A stretch of 64,000 bases of DNA, taken from NCBI GenBank assembly GCA_949825065.1, contig OX463842.1:5917723-5981722 (forward strand). Reading direction: 5' to 3'. Source of the DNA: Odontocerum albicorne (Eukaryota; Arthropoda; Insecta; Trichoptera; Odontoceridae). The position numbers and the translations under genes are program-made. The notes under the pieces were generated by a model. That model was not told where the DNA came from and searched no databases. It saw only the letters and a program-made list of their open reading frames with translations. Numbering within the stretch: position 1 is the first letter of the stretch; the number at the start of each line of letters is the position of its first letter. Of the stretch, positions 53,911 through 64,000 are shown in pieces.

Positions 53911-54905
53911 GTAACACCATCATCAACTTGGGTCTGACCTCCTCTTGGTATAGTCCTCCATAAATCCACCCATTTTTTTCCTATTTTTGTCTATTGTATT
54001 CACCGTGTTCCTGCAGCCCTCATAATACAATCTCACTTCTAAAAGATCGTCTCACCGGTCTGACTGCATATCGGTGTATCCATGTGATCTGGTCATTCGT
54101 CCAACAATCCTGCATTTAACTTATTCAAAGTTCTTGCTTCTATACATTTCTATTTCAGTCTTGTTATTGTTTGTTTTACATTCTTGATCCGAATCCTTCT
54201 TAGAATTACGTAATTCCGGTTCGATTGGAAGGAATAGCTCAAAGTGTAATACGTAAGCATTCGAAATGTGGATTCCTCTGGGAATTTCGTTATATTATTG
54301 CACCTCAAAATACTGTACTGAGCAAAAGTAGACAGATAAATCTTAAATATCATTAAATAATGAAAACACGTTTAGATATTAAGACAGCAGAGGATGCAGA
54401 TATTAAGAAAATTGAGGAACTGTTTTTTACCACCGAAATATAAATACAATACAGCGCCAATTATCCAAGGTTCAAATATTCGTGATGCCAATGTTATTGT
54501 TGCGGTATGATACTGGCGTTTAGCAGTCGTATCTATCAAACAGCGAGAAAGCTTGTTTACCTCAATAAAAACTTAATTTGGATTTACTGTGTTTTTCTAT
54601 TATCCGGGCTCGAGTGTCCCCCAATTACCACGGAAAATCGGCGTTCTACTGTATTTATAAATTTTTACAAAGTATTCGCTAACATCACGAAAACATAATC
54701 TAGTGTTTGATGAAGATGACCCGTCTCATTTTCCCAAAACGAATGAATAAATAATATAGGGAAAGAAAAAATATGATTTTTAATTTTCTGGAAAATTGAA
54801 ATTTAAATAAAACTTATATAATCATTTTTGTTATTAATTGATTTTTAAAAACTGAAAATATTAAAAAAATAAATTCCAATTTTGAAAAACGCCTGATTTA
54901 TTTTT
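53911..54905. other. Mostly unassigned DNA
   Basis: A short minus-sense RT-like piece at 53940-54110 (GGTCTGACCTCCTCTTGG, AGATCGTCTCACCGGTCTGA) is possible. A 63-codon plus frame at 54507 has no known motif. Confidence 0.4.
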
Positions 54906-54909
54906 AATA

Positions 54910-56184
54910 TTGGGTCCTTACATGTGAAATTGGCGTTTTGTTTGGGAGGAACATAAAGTTGATTTTTTTTTAATATAATATATTTATTTAATCAAAGTAT
55001 GTACCATTGCTATCTATGCACTTTTGCCATCTCATAGGTAGTTCATCGATCCCTTTACTAAAAAAACCATTCGGACGGGAATCAATAAAATCTTTGAAGT
55101 CGGTTTGGACTGCCCCATCGGAGTTGAATTTTTTCCCTTGCAAGAAGTTATCCAAATTTCGAAAAAAATAGAAATCAGTTGGGGCAAGGTCCGGAGAGTA
55201 CGGTGGATGTCTTAGACATTCCAATTGAAGCTCTTCTAATTTGGTAGCCGTCTGTTGTGCAGTGTGTGGTCTAGCGTTATCATGAAGCAGCGGTGGCCTA
55301 GAGCGATTAACCAGCCTCGGTTGTTTAGCAGCTAGCTTTTCCATCATGGTTTGCAGTTGCTGACAATAGACATCTGCCGTAATCGTCTGGCCAGATTTAA
55401 GAAAGCTGTAGTGAACGACACCAGCACTAGTCCACCAAACGCTCACAAGTAACTTTTTTGGAGTCAATTTTCGCTTGGGGCATGGTTTGGCTGGTTCGGC
55501 AGGGTTCAGTCATTGCGATGAGCGCTTCCGATTATCATACAGGATCCACTTTTCATCACAGGTAATGATTCGATTCAAAATCCCTTCATTATTGTGCCGG
55601 TTGAGTAATGCAACGCAGCAGTCAACGCGCGTTTGTTGATTTGCTTCACTCAATTCGTGAGGTACCCACCTTTCAAGCTTTTTCACCTTCCCAATTTGCT
55701 TCAAGTGGATTAAAACAGTTTTATCACTAACACCGCAGCCTGCAGCTAACTCGGACGTGGTTTGCGATGGATCTGCTTCCACAATAGTCTTCAATTCTTC
55801 ATTATCAACTTTCTCCACGGGACTTGTTCTGCAGGTCGAAATTTCCAGAACGAAAACGTTGGAACCAAAAACGCACTGTGTTTTCTTTTGCGGCACCGTC
55901 GCCATACACATCATTAATCCTTCGAGCCGTTTCTGCAGCACTGGTGCCACGGTGGAACTCGTACTCGTAAATAACGCGATATTTCAAGTTTTCCATTTTG
56001 TAAACTGAGTGACGCAAAAAAAAAAACGATTGAGGAAAAAACAAATGAATTATAATTTTCGAAACACAAATACTTGAGTAAATAGCTGTATAAATTTGAG
56101 TTTGAAATTCCTAACCAAAGAGAAGATATTTGAGATCAAAGTTGCAAGTACGGCAAAACGCCGGTTTCGTATGTGGGGACCTAA
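54910..56184 (-). mobile_element. Full-length mariner (M4), cecropia/Hsmar1-like
   Basis: Terminal inverted repeats TTGGGTCCTTACATGTGAAA at the left (54910) and, inverted, TTAGGTCCCCACATACGAAA at the right (to 56184), both followed by TTGGCGTTTTG or CCGGCGTTTTG. TA flanks each side (54908-54909 and 56185-56186). The length of 1275 bp is normal for a mariner. It carries one transposase gene on the minus strand with only two obvious lesions, so it is the youngest DNA transposon with a near-complete gene here. Confidence 0.95.
54988..55996 (-). pseudogene. Mariner transposase, near-complete, one frameshift and one stop
   Basis: The enzyme would cut and paste the element. I choose the ATG at 55996 (MENLKYRVIYEYEF), as it matches the usual mariner start. 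The N-terminal helix-turn-helix domain continues FHRGTSAAETARRINDVYGD, TVRFWFQRFRSGNFDL and ends in a frameshift near 55815. The second frame resumes VDNEELKTIVEADPSQTTSE, then HLKQIGKVKKLERWVPHELS (the linker before the catalytic domain) and ITCDEKWILYDNRKRSSQ with the first catalytic D. A TGA at 55512-55510 replaces the W expected there. The same frame then runs to HDNARPHTAQ and SPDLAPTDF; the spacing of the last two aspartates is 34 (DD34D). It ends CIDSNGTYFD. Close in order and wording to the SETMAR/Hsmar1 transposase. Confidence 0.93.
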
Positions 56185-56355
56185 TATTTAAAGCTTTTCT
56201 TACTTAAAGCTTATTTTGATGTTGAAGTGTTTTATTATTCTTCGTCAAGTACGAGCAGGCTTATTTTTTATAGATTTAAACTTAATATTCAATAATGCGT
56301 AGAAACAAGTTGAAAGACATTTGAAATTAAAGGCTATCTGAAAATTTATTTTACA
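56185..56355. other. Unassigned AT-rich DNA
   Basis: Nothing recognised. Confidence 0.4.
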
Positions 56356-56359
56356 ATTT

Positions 56360-56650
56360 TATGTCCATTTCAAACACTCAAGTGCCTCGATTGTTCGTAG
56401 ATGGTACTTTTTGATATTTATGGTATCTATATCAGCAATCTTTCGTGCTGAAGAACGCAGGCTATTCTTGATCAGTGCAATGATTTGTTGCTCATCAGTG
56501 CTTATCAGGCTTTCAGAGCAGACACCATATTCAAGTGTCATATCACCATAACAGATTTATTAAACCACATTTGAGACACATGATCGCCTTCTGCATCGTC
56601 GCCATACACTGTACATATTTGTTTAGCTTGAGTTACATTTTTTTCTTAGT
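56360..56650 (-). pseudogene. Possible transposase N-terminal relic
   Basis: The minus strand reads CTVYGDDAEGDHVSQMWF (about 56620-56565), like the 'vYGd.a......v..Wf' step at the end of the first helix-turn-helix of mariners. After shifts it reads LISTDEQQIIALIKNSLRSS and ARKIADIDTI, like the second helix-turn-helix ('I.ali...r..s.r.ia'). No catalytic part or inverted repeats. The resemblance is short; treat as tentative. Confidence 0.4.
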
Positions 56651-56664
56651 GATAGTCAAAAGAT

Positions 56665-56910
56665 TGATGATATCTTACTTTATATGAAAAATAATGTTCG
56701 GGTGATTGTCCGTCTTTGTGAGGTTCGTTAGCATATGCTCACCTATGTGTTTATGGATTTCGCGGGGATGGATAGTCATTTGAATGATTTATGCGACCAC
56801 GTAACTTGCTTCATTTACTCTTGTCTGGTTGGTTGGAAGAGTTTGACGCCTGGCAATAAACCCACCAAATTGTATTTGCAATAAAAGTGTTAAATAAAAA
56901 GAAACAAATA
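56665..56910 (+). mobile_element. LINE-A 3' untranslated region, second copy
   Basis: GAAAAATAATGTTCGGGTGA, TTGTCCGTCTTTGTGAGGTT, GGGGATGGATAGTCATTTGA, CACGTAACTTGCTTCATTTA and GGTTGGTTGGAAGAGTTTGA match 3645-3850 with about one difference in ten. It ends with AATAAAAGTGTTAAATAAAA. It starts within the untranslated region, so it is a short 5'-truncated insertion. Confidence 0.85.
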
Positions 56911-57225
56911 AGAAAAAAATAATTTATTTAGTTCCATCATCAAAATAACGCCATGAAGAACGATTTGTGTGAAAAATAGCTGAAAAAATGTGCAAAACTA
57001 TTATCTTTTATAATAATATACATTTATTACGTTTCCAATGCAATAAACATCGCAAAGTTTGCCCTAATGACAGTCATCAGAGAAATACGAAGCCACTTGC
57101 GGGACAACCCAAGATATTATTTAAATTTAAGGAATAAACAAAAAATAACAATTTGTGGACTCTACACGGTGATTTTAAATTATTTAAAGTTTTTCTTGAA
57201 TCAACTGTTTACACAAACGCCTAAA
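56911..57225. other. Unassigned AT-rich DNA
   Basis: Nothing recognised. Confidence 0.4.
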
Positions 57226-57229
57226 TATT

Positions 57230-57450
57230 TGTTAAGATAACCTCTTAAGCTTAGTTAGTAAGACGTTTAAATTCCACTCAGCGGTTGTGTTCGATTCTTG
57301 ATGGTATTTGAAAATAAGTTCTCAGTCTGGTAAAAGAATTCATCTGAAAACAATACTCGCACGCGCTAGAAGTGTGCGAGTGTTATTACCTTTTCAGGTG
57401 CGATAGCATTGCTTACACGTGCGGTTACGAGCAACGAGTTTCATGCCGCA
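57230..57450 (+). repeat. tRNA-derived SINE, family B
   Basis: Head: CTTAAGCTTAGTTAGTAAGA (A-box region) and GCGGTTGTGTTCGATTCTTG (B-box). Body: AATACTCGCACGCGCTAGAA, GTGTGCGAGTGTTATTACC (an internal inverted repeat), then AGCATTGCTTACACGTGCGG. Same family as 12220-12565 and 51700-51970. Confidence 0.75.
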
Positions 57451-57454
57451 TGAC

Positions 57455-57521
57455 AGGAGGATTTTAAAGTGAAACCTCGATGAACAGTATATTCATCGAG
57501 GTTTCACTTTAAAAACCTCCT
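57455..57521. other. Long near-perfect hairpin
   Basis: AGGAGGATTTTAAAGTGAAA and CCTCGATGAA pair with TTCATCGAGG and TTTCACTTTAAAAACCTCCT over about 29 bp, with a ~7-base loop (CAGTATA) and one mismatch. It abuts the 3' end of a SINE. It could be a small foldback transposon or a hairpin RNA source; only the structure is certain. Confidence 0.85.
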
Positions 57522-58365
57522 ATAGATATACCACAACGTTCGAAATGTCCGATTCACTATTTTGTGATTTGACCTGAAAATATAAAATTACTTTACGGAC
57601 AATACAACGGCAAAGTGATGCAAAACTTTAAAAAATTCTTAGAAAATCTCTTATAAATTTCCAGTACAATCACAGAACTTATCGCAAAACTCTGTTAATC
57701 TAATGGTTGTTAGTGACCGAAAAATAATGCAATATTCATAAGACTTGACAGTTGAAATCACATTTTCTTTTCGGAACATTTATGAATTTGACATTGAAAG
57801 AAAATCGATTTACGTTGTTAAGGCAGGCGGAATAAAAAGCAAGTATTGCTAGATAGCGAAGGAACTTCGTCTCATCCTTATATTATTTTCAACAAACCTT
57901 TTAGGTTTTTGTAACGCACAAAAACGTTTTCTTTGATTTCCTTTCACGGGGTGACAGTTCGCCCCCAGATCGGAATGTTCTGGACTAATGATCCTCTAAT
58001 TCTCCCTCGACTACCCACTCTCCCTTTTCTCACCTTCCTCTGTCTAAAGTGATTCCGGATTAACCAAAGTTCCGCTCATGGAATTGTGGATGTCACTTTG
58101 TTTTCAAAGGATGCTTTCTACTCAAGTGGAAATAGACAAGTACGTTTATGGAGATTTATGTTTTTTTTCTTCTTTAAGATGGTTAAATGAAAATAAGACT
58201 TATTATTAGGGGAAAATATTGAAAAATGTATATTAAAATAGTATTGCGTTTCTTTTGTGATGAAACAAATATAACCATATTACATTGTTTATAAATTAAA
58301 AACAATATTTCGAAGTTAATTTCAAAGAAATTAATTATTTATATAAAAGTTAATTTTATATAATA
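57522..58365. other. Unassigned DNA
   Basis: A less AT-rich patch at 57930-58140 (CGCCCCCAGATCGGAATG, CTCGACTACCCACTCTCCC) has no recognisable coding content. Confidence 0.4.
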
Positions 58366-58368
58366 GTT

Positions 58369-58812
58369 CACGCTTGTGAAGTGACTAAGTTATACATATC
58401 AACATGCTTGTGAAGTGACTTAGTTATACATATCTACATGCTTGTGAAGTGACTTAGTTATACATATCTACATGTTTGTGAAGTGACTTAGTTATACATA
58501 TCTACATGCTTGTGAAGTGACTTTGTTATACATATCTACATGCTTGTGAAGTGATTTAGTTATGCATATCCACATACTTTTGAAGGGACTTATTTATACA
58601 TATCTACACGCTTGTGAAGTGACTTAGTTATGCATATCTACACGATTTTGAAGTGACTTATTTATACATATATACACGCTTGTGAAGGGACTTAGTTATG
58701 CATATCTACACGCTTTTGAAGTGACTTATTTATACATATATACACGCTTGTGAAGTGACTTAGTTATGCATATCTACACGCTTTTGGAGTGACTTAGTTA
58801 TATATATCTACA
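58369..58812. repeat. 34-bp minisatellite, about 13 copies
   Basis: Tandem units of ACGCTTGTGAAGTGACTTAG and TTATACATATCTAC with scattered substitutions. Later units alternate between TTATGCATATCT and TTATACATATAT, which suggests a dimer pattern in the second half. Confidence 0.93.
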
Positions 58813-59130
58813 ACACATTTTAAGAATCTCTTCTCTTTTTCTTTCCATTGAAAATATTATTTTTCGAAAATTCATTCACTGCAATTAAGTAATTTCGAGT
58901 AGGATCGGGAAGTTCTTAAAAATTCTCTTAAAAAAAACCCCTAATTTAAACGAACGAAACATTGAAATTAAATTAAAAAATTTGAACGCCCCTAATTTAT
59001 TGAAATGTTATGAAGAAAATGTTTTTAATTTTATAGCTTTATTAACCAGTTTTGAAATAAGCCAGTGCTCATCGAGGGAATAGAGGGAATAGATTAACTG
59101 TCATTAGGAGAATGACTTATTAATCTCAGA
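58813..59130. other. Unassigned AT-rich DNA
   Basis: Nothing recognised. Confidence 0.4.
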
Positions 59131-59132
59131 TT

Positions 59133-59215
59133 AGGGCTGTGACGTTTGGTCTAGGGGTGGGTACTGCGCTACGAAGGCTCTACGCCAGAGCAGTCCGGTT
59201 CCAGCTAACTTTAAG
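59133..59215 (+). repeat. tRNA-like segment
   Basis: GACGTTTGGTCTAGGGGTGG (A-box-like) is followed by GCTCTACGCCAGAGC (a perfect small stem) and CAGTCCGGTTCCAGCTAAC (weak B-box). It is less AT-rich than the flanks. Possibly a decayed tRNA or SINE head. Confidence 0.4.
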
Positions 59216-60004
59216 CAACAAAGATAACTGGAGCCTTATTTAAATAATTAATTAGAATGAAAAGTTTATTTTTGCGTTGATAAATTAATAATTATCATAC
59301 CATTTTTGTTGGTGGCATAAATACATATTACTTTCGCTGAAGCACTCTGTATAAGAGTGCAGCAGTTATGAACACCGCACATGGAATAATATAACAATTC
59401 TTTTTTTATTAATTTACTCTATTTGAAAAAAATAAATTATATTTAACTTTTTTATTAAACATACAAAGCACTCGGCTTAATAAGGCGTTTGCCTGTCCTA
59501 CAACAGGTATATTTAACAAAACATAACAAAAAAATCACACTCAAAGAGAAGACAAATCATATCACAATTACATCACCCAAAAAAAAATCCAAATAACAAA
59601 CATTTAATCTACCAAAAGATCATACACTGGTTTGCAAACAAAATAAACATTCAAGATACAATTAATTTCACATGAAAAAGTTTTCATAATATGTAGTTAA
59701 CGTTAGCAATACTAAATCTGGTCTGGTTCTCCACATATATAAGTAATTTTTTAATTACAGTTTTATATTTACCTTATATTTTAATATCTTTTAAGACTTT
59801 GAGTAATATATTGGATAACTAAGGAACCTGGTACAATTGTATTGTTACGAATTTATTATTCAATTGGTGTTATATTTAACAATATGCCAAAGGTATTTTT
59901 TGTGTAAATGAGTAAAAAAAAATCGAGACTGGCAGAAATAAATTGTAATTTTATTTCAGTCGAATTGTTATCGACTCTTATATGAAAATATAAACCATTA
60001 CGCC
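59216..60004. other. Unassigned AT-rich DNA
   Basis: Nothing recognised. GGCGTTTGCCTGTCCTACAACAGG at 59483 is a small inverted repeat. Confidence 0.4.
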
Positions 60005-60210
60005 CTTTCCATAATGGGATAAGCAGAGAGGAAAGAGCGCGAAACTATTCTTTTCTCCACCCGTACACATTCTGATACAACTCTGACGTTTTCTCTGAAT
60101 TTATATTTCCTTTTTTCAAAATTTCGTTTGATCCAACCAAGCTTTCCTTGATCTTTTTCCTTGATCTATCACACGTTACACTCACATTTACCCTGTATTT
60201 TTGTTTTGTT
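60005..60210 (-). mobile_element. RT relic, minus sense
   Basis: CCTTTCCATAATGGGATAAGC, AGAGAGGAAAGAGCGCGAAA and CCACCCGTACACATTCTGAT match the minus-sense end of the dispersed LINE family (compare 7865). Confidence 0.6.
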
Positions 60211-60224
60211 CTTGATTAATTAAT

Positions 60225-60540
60225 TCCACATACTTAAACCATTCCACATACCTAAACCATTCCACATACCTAAACCATTTCACATACCTAAACTATTCCA
60301 TATACCTATACTATGAATATGAACAATGATTTAATATTGATTATAAGATATTTAAAAAATGTGCTAACATATTATAGTGTCTAAAACTTCATTTGATCTA
60401 AACCATTCCACATACCTAAATCATTCAACATACCTAAACAATTCCACATACCTAAATCATTCCACATACTATGAATACGAACAATGATTTTATATTGATT
60501 ATAAGAGATTTAAAAATTTGCTAACACTTTATAGTCTCTT
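60225..60540. repeat. 18-bp repeats within a duplicated ~170-bp segment
   Basis: CATTCCACATACCTAAAC units occur at 60238-60312 and again at 60402-60472. Each run is followed by ATGAA(T/C)A(T/C)GAACAATGATTT, ATATTGATTATAAGA and TTAAAAA...GCTAACA(C/T), so a whole segment was duplicated. Confidence 0.85.
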
Positions 60541-61077
60541 ACTTTTCGGGGTAAATTCGACGAAGAAATATTTTCTTTCATATACAATTCTAAATAACAA
60601 TTTAAATTCAACCTCGTTATAATTTATTGTAGATTTTGAAAATATTGAACGGATAGGTGACAATACTGATTAAAACAAATTTGCTTTGCAAACATGATTG
60701 GAAGTAGTAATGGAGGAAGGCCGTAGTTAAGGTAAGCTGTGATTAAGCGGCAGATAAAATCTTAAGACAAGTATGTTTGACTCACTAACAAGGTGGACAC
60801 TTCCGACCGAGGGCCGATTCCATTGCTGTTACAAAGTGTTTGGAGTATTCCCATTCTTCTCAGCTAATCGTTTCTCCCCGATTCAAAAAAGGTAGTTTGG
60901 ATCTTAGGCGAGCCGGATGAGGACGAAAAATACACAAGTGCATTTACAGTATATCATTAGGGTGTGAGCGGAAGAATATCTGGTGTCCCCGCGACTGGGC
61001 TTGCTCTATATTGGTGGGGTGAATCTTGACCGGGGAGATGTTATTGTATGAGCCCATACTTTTTGATAGCTTCTCTC
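60541..61077. other. Unassigned DNA
   Basis: A less AT-rich patch at 60780-61060 (GGACACTTCCGACCGAGGGC, GGTGTCCCCGCGACTGGGC) directly precedes repeat family D and may be the unique part of that element. No frame recognised. Confidence 0.4.
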
Positions 61078-61172
61078 TTAAATGTATTTTCTGCAATTTA
61101 TATGTTTTTGAAGTGTATTTAAATATATTATGTACATATTATGTTACTATCGATAAACCTATATTTATTTAT
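61078..61172 (+). repeat. Dispersed repeat, family D
   Basis: TAAATGTATTTTCTGCAATT, TATGTTTTTGAAGTGTATTT, AAATATATTATGTACATATT and GATAAACCTATATTTATTTA. Same as 35484-35622. Confidence 0.65.
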
Positions 61173-63965
61173 TTAGACCCACTAAGTATTCCCTGATGAA
61201 GGCTAGAAGGATATCTGAAACTCAACATCTTAAGATAGGCAGTCCTGATGATAACATATGGTTTAACTTAAGAGAATAGAACAGAATAATTTAAAAAAAT
61301 GAAACTCGACAAAATAGTACATCTGCAATGTAAAAAAATCAAATATATTAAGACTTAACTGTTTTTTTTTAACCAAAGTTTTCTAAAATATGTGCATGAT
61401 ATCGAAAAATTTGATAAATTATGTCTGTATTTAGCATTTTCTCCATTCATTATAATTTTATAAACCGCACATTGTAGAAAGTTTTTACGACGTTTTGTTT
61501 AAACTTTATTACGTAAATAAAGTTTAAATTCAAGGCTTTCGTTACATAATGTAAGCAATAACAGCCAAGAATAAGGTTTAATATCCCCGTAATCTGCCGT
61601 TTTACGGACATGGCATTATGTGTGATTGTGGAATCGTAAACTATATAATGTTTACTTGATAAAGTGTAATAAAGAGGGAATTGTCGACCGTATGGCGTAT
61701 TTCGATAAAAAAAATATTATGTTTTATGTTCGCACACACTTAATTGTTTTCTTTAAAAATTAAATCAATGCAAAAACAGAAATTTTTAGCCTGTTTTTTG
61801 TTAAAATAATACATACGTAGTAAAGTTAGTCCAAATACCAGATATACGAAGGCCACACTCAGTGCATGGTTGGGCGACGTGACAGTTAAAATTTGAAGTT
61901 TCTACCCAAGTTGTACGTTAATTAGTGCCTAAAGTAAACGGTTGTTTTCTTACAGTATAAAATGTTAAAAATTTATTATCGCGCGGTAATTAAAATTCCA
62001 CCGAAAGAAAAAAAACTTAAAAAAAATAATTATTCAGTAAAACTAATGTATCGAACACAGAAACGCATTTCAAATACAATTTTAAAGTTGTAGTATTGCC
62101 TAAAAGGGGTGTTTTTTAAACCTTGTTTGATTTTTTAGTGTTATAAATTCAAAGGTTATTTGTATTATATTTATTTATGGCTGTATTAATCGTGTGTCGA
62201 AGAACACTCTTGATAGGTGAACGGTAAAAAGCCAAAAAGAAAAATATATCTAAATATGCTGAATTACTCGGACGTAGTTTGGCACGGACCACAAAACTAT
62301 GCGACAAGTTATTTTTCACAAAATGAAAACATGAAAAAATATTTTAAAAATAAAATTTTCCGTTTCCATTAAATTGAAACCGTGGAAAACGGGTCCATTC
62401 ATTTTTTCCATCACATGGTATGAAAAGATGTTTGAGGCCATTTTGAGATAAATTTTTAGATAAGGGCGAGAAGAATTATGGAAATAGGAATTTATACATC
62501 CAGTCCATAAATTTAAAACAATGGAGCGTTACAGATAAAGAGGTTGGACTTCTTCAGATTTCATTTAAATGCTTTAAAAAACTTAATTATATTTGGTGGG
62601 GGCTTCTAAGTAACAGATATAAATTTAAATATTATGTAAGATATTACATTTGTAAAAAAATATCATTGAAAGGTTAAAATAAATAAAATGTATTGTATGT
62701 TATATATTGTTAACGTATCTTTTAACATTATATTTTTGTTCAATAAAAGTAAGTTTTTGGAATGTCCCTGAAGATGAAATTCACACGACTCAAAAATAAT
62801 TGGGTAAAAAAATATGTTTCCAAGGCTTAAACAGTTTAAACTTTTAATTATATTTGAATAAACATGAACTTTTACAGTGTTAATGCAAACACTATTGAAA
62901 TCTTAAACATGTGTATTTTTTTTTTTACTTTTATAATTTTGTTAATATTTTGGAATATAAAACACAATTGACACATTGGAATAAAATACATATATACTTA
63001 GAACCTTTTGAATAAACAAAACTTAATATCGATATTTCAATAAATCTTAGCTGCATTTTGTTAAAATAATAAAAATATAAACGAATTAAAAAACAAAATA
63101 ATAAGGTATAATAATTTATAGAATTTGAACGATTAAATAAATTAGTTAGATTTTTTGATACATTCGCAATAATATCCATACATACAATGAAAAAATTTAC
63201 ATAGATCTGAGATGTTACTTAAATAAGTGAATAAAAAAACAGTAACGTCCGATATGTGAGACGGTACCACTATAAAACATAAATAAATTAAACTTCTGTT
63301 GACGTAAGTACATTAAGTAGATGTTTATTGATTAATGGACTTGTCAAGTACATTAATCAGACGTTTATTGATTAATGAAAGATTTTATCTTTTTCTAGCA
63401 ATTTGTACACGTACTCGTATATACAGGTTCAGAGATATCTCCTTAATTTGCTCAAGGATGAAAAAAAAATCAACAATGGATGGATACTATTACCCCAATC
63501 TCAATTATGATTTATGTGTACAATAATGAAATTGTGATTTTTATTTTACCTATCGACGATTATTCGTTTTACAAAGAAATAGCGTTAAAAGTAACATTTA
63601 AAAAAAATATTATTAAAGTTTAAATAAGAATGGTATTATGCTGGTTTTGAATTTAAAAAAAGTATGTAAACACCACCTAATCAGATTTAATTAGCTCAAG
63701 TACGGAAACTTAAAAATTGGTTAACTGTATGAAATTGTATACCAGTATAAATAGGGGAAAAGCATAAAATAAATATTTATAAACCACACCAGTTCCAGTT
63801 TCTGAAAATCCCAATCGGGATGAAACCAGAAACTTTCTCTCCGTATACATAATTTAATTAGCAAAATGCATATTAAACTAATTGTTTGAGAAAGCAAATT
63901 ACCAGGCAAGCTTCACAGCCTTCTACTAGTTCAATCCAATATAAGACCATTTAGTCTATTTACGT
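61173..63965. other. Long unassigned AT-rich stretch
   Basis: No gene, RNA or repeat family recognised over about 2.8 kb. An ATTAATCAGACGTTTATTGATTAATG block at 63350-63378 echoes ATTAAGTAGATGTTTATTGATTAATG at 63312-63337 (a ~40-bp tandem duplication). Short frames at 62931-63179, 63335-63526 and 63721-63909 have no known domains. Confidence 0.5.
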
Positions 63966-64000
63966 CAAGGGGTATCGGCTTTGGCCTCATTTGCCATATA
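63966..64000. repeat. Start of a family E repeat, cut by the window edge
   Basis: AAGGGGTATCGGCTTTGGCC and TCATTTGCCATATA match the start of the copy at 24800 in order. Confidence 0.45.

Overview
The window looks like gene-poor, repeat-rich, AT-rich DNA from an insect, most likely a moth or butterfly (Lepidoptera). I infer this from many dispersed fragments that resemble lepidopteran retroposons: reverse-transcriptase (RT) relics ending in a GGTAGGCAGAG-type box, tRNA-headed SINEs, and a shared GGTTGGTTGGAAGAGATTGCC-like tail. Mariner, hAT and Jockey elements are also present. I see no bacterial, organellar or viral genome features and no confident host protein-coding gene. The family links come from memory and motif reading, not from a search.

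Layout. 0-6 kb: a 27-bp minisatellite open on both strands, a Harbinger-like fragment, the 3' end of a LINE (LINE-A) and a 164-bp tandem array. 6.4-7.4 kb: an internally deleted mariner with both terminal repeats. 7.6-18.9 kb: decayed non-LTR retrotransposon pieces on the minus strand (one with FADD, one with YADD), SINEs, two foldback elements and a 47-bp minisatellite. 19-24.8 kb: mostly unassigned AT-rich DNA with a Tc1/mariner relic and RT relics. 25.0-29.0 kb: the best-preserved element, a Jockey-like retrotransposon on the minus strand with an uninterrupted 927-residue endonuclease/RT ORF and a 5'-truncated zinc-knuckle ORF1. 30.3 kb: an RTE-like 3' end. 32.4-32.9 kb: a short Harbinger-like element keeping a readable MADF exon and splice donor. 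36.5-37.1 kb: a second deleted mariner.

41.2-42.1 kb: two very long (TA)n tracts. 42.2-43.2 kb: a LINE-B 3' end inserted in a 78-bp tandem repeat. 44.55-45.96 kb: a 56-bp satellite with dimeric higher-order structure. 46.7-47.3 kb: a third deleted mariner. 48.75-49.72 kb: a hAT element with a perfect 8-bp target duplication, sitting inside one arm of an older inverted repeat. 50.8-51.0 kb: a nearly perfect 206-bp foldback. 51.2-51.6 kb: a duplicated coding-like segment of unknown origin. 54.9-56.2 kb: a full-length mariner resembling the Hsmar1/SETMAR (cecropia) group, with two lesions. 56.7-64 kb: SINE and LINE remains, a 34-bp minisatellite and unassigned AT-rich DNA.

The genes do not form a pathway. 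The window is a record of element insertion, internal deletion, nesting and tandem amplification. Only the Jockey ORF2 is uninterrupted, and the loss of the ORF1 start suggests that this copy is not autonomous.
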